Source: Sandaracinaceae bacterium
GTDB taxonomy: Bacteria > Myxococcota_A > Polyangia > Polyangiales > Houyiibacteriaceae
Length of the DNA: 7,300 nt
Direction: 5' to 3'
NCBI GenBank assembly: GCA_012514415.1
Contig: JAAZAH010000099.1
Coordinates: 1-7,300 of the forward strand
Shown in pieces: positions 1 to 4,841 of this stretch (positions are counted from its first letter, which is position 1; each line of letters opens with the position of its first letter). The position numbers and the translations under genes were made by a program. Under the pieces are notes generated by a model. It worked only from the letters and a program-made list of their open reading frames with translations. It was not told the origin of the DNA and made no database searches.

Positions 1-11
1 AGCCGAGGGTT

Positions 12-470
12 TTAGCCTGCGCGCGAGGGAAGCTTCGGCGGGACGGCCACCAAAAATGCAACCTGAGCTTCGATGGACGCGTGAAATTCGCGGTATCCGC
101 TGAGACCGAGCTTCTTCATGCGGTTGGCACGCCGGTGATCCGAGAGGCGCCCTACCAGATGCGGAAGCACCAGATGGCGGATGTGATCGGCTGTCGAAGG
201 CGTCGGATCCTCACGGAGCATTCGGAAGGCATCGGTGAGTCTCTTCTCGAGCGCGCGTCGGACCTCATCCGAGAGTAGAATCGGCCTTGCATCGAGTAGA
301 GGTACCGAGGCCCTCGCGCCGCAAGCGCAGCGCTTGCTAAGCCTGCGCCGTCCGCACTCTACACATTGACGCTCCGGCAACCGGAAAGGACGCGGGCCCT
401 CAACCCAACGTCTCTCCCCTTCGATCACGCGAAACGCGACCCGCTCTTTATTGCTTGCTCCCGCTCCCAC
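12..470 (-). CDS. Small zinc-ribbon-like hypothetical protein (152 aa)
   Basis: I do not recognise this protein. It reads from a GTG at 470 to a TAA at 12-14. Cysteines at residues 36, 39, 48 and 50 form a CxxC-x8-CxC cluster (CVECG...CACG) that looks like a compact zinc ribbon or knuckle. Before it is a basic, Trp-containing stretch of about 35 residues. After it comes a charged, probably helical region (about 65-110) and a basic segment (RRANRMKK, 113-120). No signal peptide or membrane segment is visible. Zn-ribbon proteins of this size often bind nucleic acid or act as adaptors, but nothing here fixes a function. It is divergent from the reductase pair and shares a 115-base upstream region with it. 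Cys spacing and codon use favour a real gene. The start is uncertain because only a weak purine run (AAGAAGAAG) precedes the GTG; an in-frame GTG near residue 14 is an alternative. Confidence 0.6.
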   Translation of the reverse strand: MGAGASNKERVAFRVIEGERRWVEGPRPFRLPERQCVECGRRRLSKRCACGARASVPLLDARPILLSDEVRRALEKRLTDAFRMLREDPTPSTADHIRHLVLPHLVGRLSDHRRANRMKKLGLSGYREFHASIEAQVAFLVAVPPKLPSRAG

Positions 471-585
471 ACTTCTTCTTACGTTGCAGGAGAGTTAAAA
501 TTTCACCCCCTCAATTCAGTCAGTCCGTTTCGATTTGGATTGCTGCGCCTCGCTCGTCGCGCTTTCTGGACTACACTCAAGGTCG
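471..585. promoter_or_regulatory. Divergent intergenic region
   Basis: These 115 bases separate the minus-strand zinc-ribbon gene from the plus-strand membrane-peptide gene, so promoters for both should lie here. The only clearly AT-rich patch in the GC-rich background is TTAAAATTT at 495-503, about 25-33 bases from the GTG at 470. On the minus strand it reads as a possible -10 element (TTTTAA-like), but I see no matching -35 box. For the plus strand, TACACT at 572-577 resembles a -10, but TTGGAT at 535-540 is about 31 bases away, too far to pair with it. The region's role is inferred from gene orientation, not from a convincing promoter. Confidence 0.35.
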
Positions 586-867
586 ATGATGAATGAGATC
601 CCCCTCGCGATCATCGCGAGCCTCGTTGCGGCGCTCATCGTGCTCTCTTCGTGGATCCTCCGCATCCCAAGCGAGGACTCAAACGGAACGCGGGCTCAGT
701 TCGCGCTGATTGCGGCGCTCGGCCTCTCCGTCTTTTCCTGCCTCGTCCTCATGCGCGTGACGGTCGACGTTGCTTGGGATTTTGCGCTGCCGCCCGCCGC
801 TTCGTTGATTGGCGCTGCGCTCTCGATGCTCGCCGGCTCATTGTGGTTGAGGCGCGCTGAGCGATGA
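586..867 (+). CDS. Small three-helix membrane protein coupled to the reductase
   Basis: A 93-residue hydrophobic protein of unknown function. Three membrane segments are visible at about residues 6-25, 38-57 and 67-88, separated by a polar loop (SEDSNGT, 29-35) and a short loop around VDVAWD (60-65). It ends in a basic tail (RRAER). I chose ATG 586 or its neighbour ATG 589 because AAGG at 579-582 is a fair ribosome-binding site, best spaced for 589. An in-frame ATG at 535 would add a non-hydrophobic extension with no such site. Its TGA (865-867) overlaps the ATG of the reductase (864) in an ATGA junction, so the two are almost certainly co-translated. It could anchor the flavoprotein to the membrane or act on the same lipid pathway; this is inference from coupling alone. 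Confidence 0.72.
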   Translation: MMNEIPLAIIASLVAALIVLSSWILRIPSEDSNGTRAQFALIAALGLSVFSCLVLMRVTVDVAWDFALPPAASLIGAALSMLAGSLWLRRAER

Positions 868-2087
868 GCCACGCGAAGATCGCCATCATCGGGGGCGGGC
901 CAGGAGGCGCGTCGACGGCGCTCTATGCGCTCGAACGGGGGATCGATCCCGAGGACATCACGCTCTTTGATGCGGCGCATTTCCCGCGAAAAAAGCTTTG
1001 CGGCGGCGGTCTCACTTTTCGCGGATCCGAATCGCTTCAGGAGCTCCTTGGTGAGCGGCCTTTCGGACGAGCCGTCCCAAACCTCATCTTTCGCGCCTCC
1101 CTCGGCGACATCGAGGTCCGCGAGCCCGGACCTCAATACCTTTACGATCGCGGAATCCTCGACCACGCGCTCATCGATCGTTGTCGCGCGCGGGGCATCC
1201 GTGTCGTCGAGGGTGCGCGCCTCAAGAGCATCGAACCGGGAGCGTCGGCACATCGACTCGTTTTCGCGGACGGAACCCGCGCGAAAGCCGTCCTTGTCGT
1301 CGGTGCGGACGGGGCGCGGAGCGTCGTCCGGCGCGAGGCGGGACTTCGCGGGGGGCCGCTAGGACGGCTCGTCGAAGCGGTTTATGGACCGGGCGATTCT
1401 GCGCGCTTTGAAGCGTTCGATAAAGAAGGGGCTCTGATCTTCGACTTCGAGCCCGTCCTCATGGGGATCCCGGGATACCGCTGGGCTTTCCCCTATCCAC
1501 TCCCCGATGGGGAGCGACGGTTCAAGGTCGGCATCATGGATGGGCGTGGGATCCATTCGGGCGAACGCCTGCGTGAAGAGACGAGCGCCTACGCTGAATC
1601 GCTTGGGCTTATCCCGCTGGAACCCAAGATCGCGGGATGGCCCGAGCATTATTTCCACCGAAAAAGCAAAGCGCACACCGAGGGAATCTTTCTCACGGGC
1701 GAGGCGTGGGGAATCGATCCGCTTCTCGGTGAAGGAATCGCGCCCGCATACCAGATGGGCGCTTATGCGGCGTCGCGTCTCAAGGAAGCGCTCGATCGCG
1801 GCGTGCGCAAGCTCCCCGACTACGAACGCCGATTCTTGCGCTCGGAAGAAGGCAAGAACCTCGTCTTTCAGGGCTTCCTCGCCGATCGCCTTTACGGACA
1901 AAACGGCGCCCATTGGCTCTCGGTTCTCTTTGCCAACCCGAGACTTCGCGAGCTCGCCGCCCGTGAGACAGAAGTCTACGGCCGCCTCAGGAGACGCGCT
2001 CCCGAGCTCATCCTCAGCTACATCGCGCTGTGGTGGAGGGAACACTTTGGGCGCCGCCCGCGGCTCACCTTGCCGCGGGCCCGCTGA
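864..2087 (+). CDS. FAD-dependent oxidoreductase, geranylgeranyl reductase family
   Basis: A 407-residue flavoprotein of the geranylgeranyl reductase (GGR) group, whose members reduce isoprenoid double bonds in chlorophyll side chains, archaeal lipids or quinone tails using FAD and a reductant. Motifs seen in order: a Rossmann dinucleotide fold with IIGGGPGGAS (8-17); the GGR-type PRKKLCGGGLT (41-51), whose cysteine (Cys46) and glycines sit near the flavin in family structures; GADGARS (147-153), the second FAD contact; GYRWAFP (204-210), matching the family YxWxFP substrate-site motif; and GEAWGIDPLLGEGI (279-292), the C-terminal FAD motif. About 115 residues follow, rich in aromatic and basic residues. 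No membrane helix is evident. Length is normal for the family. The start overlaps the preceding membrane-protein stop (ATGA). The substrate is unknown; no phototrophy or archaeal-lipid genes are in view. Family assignment is firm, reaction is not. Confidence 0.9.
   Translation: MSHAKIAIIGGGPGGASTALYALERGIDPEDITLFDAAHFPRKKLCGGGLTFRGSESLQELLGERPFGRAVPNLIFRASLGDIEVREPGPQYLYDRGILDHALIDRCRARGIRVVEGARLKSIEPGASAHRLVFADGTRAKAVLVVGADGARSVVRREAGLRGGPLGRLVEAVYGPGDSARFEAFDKEGALIFDFEPVLMGIPGYRWAFPYPLPDGERRFKVGIMDGRGIHSGERLREETSAYAESLGLIPLEPKIAGWPEHYFHRKSKAHTEGIFLTGEAWGIDPLLGEGIAPAYQMGAYAASRLKEALDRGVRKLPDYERRFLRSEEGKNLVFQGFLADRLYGQNGAHWLSVLFANPRLRELAARETEVYGRLRRRAPELILSYIALWWREHFGRRPRLTLPRAR
2056..2080. 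terminator. GC-rich hairpin at the convergent gene junction
   Basis: A perfect 9-bp inverted repeat (GCCCGCGGC at 2056-2064, GCCGCGGGC at 2072-2080) with a 7-base loop. It lies inside the last codons of the reductase gene, five to seven codons before its stop, and 36 bases beyond the stop of the minus-strand SRPBCC gene. A CTTTGTTT stretch follows on the plus strand about 13 bases later; there is no proper T-tract on either side. It could slow or end transcription from both converging genes, but it is not a canonical intrinsic terminator, and GC-rich coding sequence can produce such stems by chance. Confidence 0.35.
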
Positions 2088-2115
2088 GCGACGCTTTGTT
2101 TGCCCGATGGCGGCG

Positions 2116-2562
2116 TCAGGCGCCGGCTTCGGCCCGCGCCTTCAGCGCCTCGTTGAAGGCCATATAGGCCGGCTCGACGCGGGGCTCGGCCGAACGCCAA
2201 AACCACTCGCCATCGGGAATGAGTCCGCGAAAGCGCTCACCGTGGACGAGGCGCGTTCGGCCACCCTCGATTTCCTTGAGCTCGAAATAATGCATCCCCG
2301 AAAAGATCGAGCGCGCGGGCTTAAATGCCGGCCCAATCCAGGCGAGACGCTCGCGCGGCTTGACCTCGACGAGCTCAACCGAGACGGGAAGCTTCTTGCC
2401 CTCGAAGAGGAGCGAAACTTTGGCCTTTGCACCTTCGCGGAGCGTGCCTTTGAAATCCCGAAGGAGGGGATTCCAGCTCTCCCAAGAAGCGGTATCGGAA
2501 AGGATGTCCCAGACGCGCTCGACGGGCGCATCGATATCAATGGCGGTGATGAGTTGCGGCAT
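2116..2562 (-). CDS. SRPBCC (START-like/polyketide cyclase) domain protein
   Basis: A 148-residue single-domain protein of the SRPBCC superfamily, a helix-grip fold with a deep hydrophobic pocket that binds lipids or other non-polar ligands. The N-terminus ITAIDIDAPVERVWDILSD (5-23) is the classic start of the family, followed by WESWNPLL (27-34) and a run of alternating strands (KAKVSLLFEGKKLPVSVELVEV, about 46-67; FELKEIEGGRTRLVHGERF, about 93-111). The end is a long amphipathic helix (EPAYMAFNEALKARAEA). Length is normal for a stand-alone member. The frame stays open upstream, but the domain begins right at ATG 2562, and the upstream translation has no family features, so I place the start there. 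No strong ribosome-binding site precedes it; a TATACT box ends only 7 bases upstream, so the mRNA may have a very short leader or none. The ligand is unknown. No ArsR-type regulator is adjacent. Confidence 0.85.
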   Translation of the reverse strand: MPQLITAIDIDAPVERVWDILSDTASWESWNPLLRDFKGTLREGAKAKVSLLFEGKKLPVSVELVEVKPRERLAWIGPAFKPARSIFSGMHYFELKEIEGGRTRLVHGERFRGLIPDGEWFWRSAEPRVEPAYMAFNEALKARAEAGA

Positions 2563-2569
2563 GGTTTCA

Positions 2570-2589
2570 AGTATAGCTAGAACATGTTC
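2570..2589 (-). promoter_or_regulatory. Candidate -10 box with adjacent 10-bp palindrome upstream of the SRPBCC gene
   Basis: On the minus strand TATACT (2570-2575), one base off the consensus -10 TATAAT, lies 7 bases before the SRPBCC ATG. Directly upstream is the perfect palindrome GAACATGTTC (2580-2589), which would sit in the -10/-35 spacer, a typical position for a repressor operator. I see no good -35 hexamer at the right distance. The half-sites GAAC/GTTC recall Gram-positive LexA boxes, but those have four bases between half-sites and here there are two, so I do not assign a regulator. Confidence 0.35.
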
Positions 2590-2822
2590 ATCCCGCGAGG
2601 TGAAGAATCGCGGAGTGCGTTCGAGGAGGCCGAGGTCCCCCAATGCCATCGCCGGATGCGCGCAAACGTTGCGTCCGATCGGGGGATCTTCTAAGTTTTG
2701 GATGATTTTCGGCGATTTTTGACGGCACCGAGGTTGATCTTGAGCGGCGAAGCGTCGTTCTGAACTCATGAAGTGTATGAGCTCGGTTCACAAATCCGGC
2801 GAAACTCCGTTCGCGCGTCACG

Positions 2823-2857
2823 CCATGGACCACCCCATGGACCCGCCTGCATGAACC
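2823..2857. repeat. Short imperfect tandem repeat upstream of moxR
   Basis: CCATGGACC occurs twice with a 12-base period (2823-2831 and 2835-2843), each containing the palindrome CCATGG. A third diverged copy, GCATGAACC, follows at 2849-2857 with a 14-base offset. Repeats one helical turn or so apart can be binding sites for a dimeric or oligomeric regulator, but this array is too short to exclude chance. It ends about 57 bases before the moxR start. Confidence 0.4.
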
Positions 2858-2869
2858 CACCCGATGCAG
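2847..2869. promoter_or_regulatory. Dyad CTGCAT-N11-ATGCAG upstream of the moxR operon
   Basis: A perfect 6-bp inverted repeat (CTGCAT at 2847-2852, ATGCAG at 2864-2869) with an 11-base spacer. Half-site centres are 17 bases apart. It lies just upstream of the AT-rich stretch at 2878-2891 that may hold the -10 element of the moxR operon, a sensible position for an activator or repressor site. No regulator gene is in view, and the call rests only on symmetry and location. Confidence 0.25.
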
Positions 2870-2913
2870 CGACACGGTAGATTTAGGATAAGACCAGCTG
2901 CTAGGCTCCTCCG

Positions 2914-3873
2914 ATGAATCAGTCGCGTGTCGGTGAAGCAGCTCGCGATGCAAAGCGCATCGTCGAATCGGTCGCAAGCGTGGTCCGAGGGAAGGAGGCG
3001 CAGGCCGAGCTCGCCGTCACGGCGCTCCTCGCCGGGGGGCATCTCCTCATTGAAGACACCCCTGGGGTTGGAAAGACCACGCTTGCCCGGGCGCTCGCCC
3101 TCAGCCTCGGCCTCCCCTTTCGACGCGTTCAGTTTACCTCGGACATGATGCCCGCCGACCTACTGGGTGGAAACGTCTTTGATCCGTCTTCGGCGAGCTT
3201 TCATTTTCGCGCAGGGCCGATCTTCACATCACTCCTGCTCGCCGATGAAATTAACCGGACGACGCCAAAAACACAGAGCGCCTTGTTGGAAGCGATGGAG
3301 GAGGGGCAGGTGAGCCTCGACGGTGAGACCCGTGCGCTTCCCTCCGATTTTTTTGTCGTCGCGACCCAGAATCCGCTGGATTTCGAGGGGACATACCCTC
3401 TTCCCGAAAGTCAGCTCGATCGCTTCGCCCTCCGCATCTCGCTGGGACCTCCTCCGGTCGAGATCGAGCGTGAGCTTCTCCTTGGGCGCGGCGCCGCCGA
3501 TCCGCTCGCTGATCTTCGCGCGGTCATCTCGGGCGATCAGCTCGCCGGCGCCAAAGCCGCCGTCCATGAAGTCCGCGTCGAGCCGCCAGTGCTCGATTAT
3601 CTCCATTCGATCGTTGTCGCGACGCGCGATTCCAAGGCCCTCCAACACGGCGCTTCGACCCGCGCGGCGTTGATCTTCATGCGGGCCATTCGCGCCAAGG
3701 CGCTTGTGTCAGGGCGCGCTTATGCGCTTCCCGACGACGTGAAGGCGCTCGCCCTTCCTGTGCTCTCTCATCGCCTCCGACTCAAGAACGCGCCCATTGG
3801 CATCAACGAACAGCGCCAAGAGGTGGATCGCACGCTCCGCGCGCTTCTCGAGACCCTGCCCATCCCCCGATGA
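2914..3873 (+). CDS. MoxR-family AAA+ ATPase
   Basis: A 319-residue cytoplasmic MoxR ATPase, thought to act as a chaperone or assembly factor for membrane and periplasmic partners encoded beside it. Motifs seen: GGHLLIEDTPGVGKTTLA with Walker A (41-58, Lys54-Thr55); the MoxR-typical FTSDMMPADLLG (74-85); Walker B LLADEINRT (108-116, Asp111-Glu112); sensor 1 VVATQNP (148-154, Asn153); YPLPESQLDRF (161-171) with the arginine-finger region; and a C-terminal lid with GASTRA (246-251) and LPDDVKALALPVLSHRL (272-288). Length is normal and all nucleotide-binding residues are present. ATG 2914 is the first start after an in-frame TAG at 2902; no good Shine-Dalgarno sequence precedes it. Its TGA overlaps the next gene's ATG (3870-3873). 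First gene of a moxR-DUF58-transglutaminase operon, an arrangement common in bacteria. Confidence 0.94.
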   Translation: MNQSRVGEAARDAKRIVESVASVVRGKEAQAELAVTALLAGGHLLIEDTPGVGKTTLARALALSLGLPFRRVQFTSDMMPADLLGGNVFDPSSASFHFRAGPIFTSLLLADEINRTTPKTQSALLEAMEEGQVSLDGETRALPSDFFVVATQNPLDFEGTYPLPESQLDRFALRISLGPPPVEIERELLLGRGAADPLADLRAVISGDQLAGAKAAVHEVRVEPPVLDYLHSIVVATRDSKALQHGASTRAALIFMRAIRAKALVSGRAYALPDDVKALALPVLSHRLRLKNAPIGINEQRQEVDRTLRALLETLPIPR

Positions 3874-4841
3874 AACGCTATTTCCGATTGACGCGCGAGG
3901 GACGCGTCTTTCTGATCTCCACTCTGCTCGTCGGCATCGCCGCCATCAATACCGGCAATAACCTCCTCTATCTCGTCCTCGGCCTTCTTCTGTCGCTTCT
4001 GCTCCTATCGGGCGTGCTGAGCGATCTCACGCTCTACCGGCTTCGCGTCTCGCTCTCCCTCCCATCACGCCTCGAAGCCGAGCGCAGCGGCTACGCCGAG
4101 CTTTTCATCACCAACCAAAAGCGCCTCTTTCAGAGCTTTTCCATCGTCGCGCGTCCCCTCGCTCAAGGTGAGCCCGTGGGCGAAGGGCTCAGCCTTCAAA
4201 TCCCGCCGGATTCACAGATCGGGATCCTCGTGCGGATGCATCCGAAGAGCCGAGGTCGCCTGCGGATCGATGAGCTCGAGCTCGCCACCGAGCACCCATT
4301 TGGGCTCATCGAAAAGAGGCGGCGTATCCGCCTCGGGGAAGAGACCCTCGTGCATCCGGGCCGCGGCGCGCCGGACGCGCTGAATCACGCCGACGCCGAA
4401 TGGAGCTCGACCGAGGCTGCGCATCAACGCGTCGGTGAAGGGGAAGAGGTCGTCGGGCTGAGGGAGCTGCGATCGTTTGAGATCGCCGACGACCTTCATT
4501 TTTTGCGCAGCGCGTCGCTCGGCCGCTGGGTAAAGCGTGAACGCGCCGGTGGCGCCTCGCGGGCACGCATCTTGGTGCTCGACGATCGCGAAGATGGACT
4601 CCCTGAGTTCAAGGAGCGCTTTGAGCGCCGCATCGTCGAGGTGGCGGACGCAGCGCGTGATGCTTATCGGCGCGGCGAAAGCGTCGCCCTCATTACGTCG
4701 AGTCAGAGGGTCGCCCCGATCGGCCCCGGTGAAACGCTCACTCCTCTGCTCGATGTCCTCGCGCTGGTCGAGCCTGCTCCGGCCAATACCCAAGGGGACA
4801 CCCCAACGCCTCCCATCCCCTCCGAATGGAGGCGGGGATGA
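3870..4841 (+). CDS. DUF58 domain membrane protein
   Basis: A 323-residue DUF58 protein, the usual partner of MoxR ATPases; its biochemical role is unknown. The N-terminus LTREGRVFL...AAINTGNNLLYLVLG is characteristic of the family, with two tightly spaced membrane helices (about 13-27 and 31-50). Then comes a beta-rich region with RGRLRIDELELATEHPFGLIEK (128-149), containing the conserved PFGL. The DUF58 signature, normally of the form LRxYxxGDdxRxIHWxxSA, is present only in degraded form at 198-217: LREL is kept and His210 and Ser215-Ala216-like positions align, but the Gly-Asp and Arg positions are Phe-Glu and Asp, and the Trp is Phe. About 100 residues follow (ARILVLDDR..., 232 onward), resembling a shortened von Willebrand A-like half. 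The tail from 303 is Pro-rich. Translation is coupled to both neighbours by ATGA overlaps (3870, 4838); no separate ribosome-binding site is evident at its start. Confidence 0.88.
   Translation: MKRYFRLTREGRVFLISTLLVGIAAINTGNNLLYLVLGLLLSLLLLSGVLSDLTLYRLRVSLSLPSRLEAERSGYAELFITNQKRLFQSFSIVARPLAQGEPVGEGLSLQIPPDSQIGILVRMHPKSRGRLRIDELELATEHPFGLIEKRRRIRLGEETLVHPGRGAPDALNHADAEWSSTEAAHQRVGEGEEVVGLRELRSFEIADDLHFLRSASLGRWVKRERAGGASRARILVLDDREDGLPEFKERFERRIVEVADAARDAYRRGESVALITSSQRVAPIGPGETLTPLLDVLALVEPAPANTQGDTPTPPIPSEWRRG
4828..4832 (+). promoter_or_regulatory. Shine-Dalgarno site deciding the transglutaminase start
   Basis: GGAGG at 4828-4832 is five bases before ATG 4838, whose A begins an ATGA overlap with the DUF58 stop. 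The in-frame ATG at 4826 lies upstream of this site and has nothing comparable before it, so 4838 is the likely start (699 rather than 703 residues). Confidence 0.7.

Larger units (their letters stand above)
2563..2913. other. 351-base non-coding region between divergent SRPBCC and moxR genes
   Basis: No convincing gene lies here. The minus-strand frame continues upstream from the SRPBCC gene to 2769, but its translation shows no domain. Contents, from left to right: TATACT and the palindrome GAACATGTTC (2570-2589); an AT-rich patch with two GATTTT copies exactly 10 bases apart (2704-2709, 2714-2719); an imperfect stem-loop (TGAAC 2761-2765 with GTTCA 2786-2790, inner CTCAT/ATGAG); a short tandem repeat of CCATGGACC (2823-2831, 2835-2843); a dyad CTGCAT/ATGCAG (2847-2869); and AT-rich TAGATTTAGGATAA (2878-2891), the likeliest place for a moxR -10 element, though no -35 hexamer fits. 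I see no tRNA or recognised riboswitch. Confidence 0.55.

Noticed and set aside
535..577. Sigma-70 promoter TTGGAT ... TACACT for the membrane-peptide gene
   Set aside because: The hexamers are about 31 bases apart, far from the normal 16-18.
1359..2045. A 228-codon minus-strand frame within the reductase gene
   Set aside because: It is fully antisense to a gene with clear family motifs and has no recognisable domain.
1507..2580. A 357-codon open frame on the plus strand
   Set aside because: It runs out of frame through the reductase gene and antisense through the SRPBCC gene; the translation is Arg/Ser-rich low-complexity, typical of a shadow frame.
2580..2589. LexA (SOS) box
   Set aside because: GAAC and GTTC half-sites are separated by two bases rather than the four of the GAACN4GTTC box, and the downstream gene is not a repair gene.
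2563..2769. N-terminal extension of the SRPBCC protein up to an ATG at 2769
   Set aside because: The extra 69 residues have no domain, signal or hydrophobic pattern, and the SRPBCC fold begins a few residues after ATG 2562; the frame is just open because of high GC.
2820..2870. CRISPR-like or attachment-site repeat
   Set aside because: The repeat unit is only 9 bases with two exact copies, with no spacers, integrase or tRNA nearby.
4212..4793. A 193-codon minus-strand frame within the DUF58 gene
   Set aside because: Antisense to a well-supported gene in a coupled operon; no motif or signal visible.
4826..4837. ATG at 4826 as the transglutaminase start
   Set aside because: The GGAGG at 4828-4832 lies downstream of it and is ideally spaced for ATG 4838, which also gives the same ATGA overlap seen at the other junctions.
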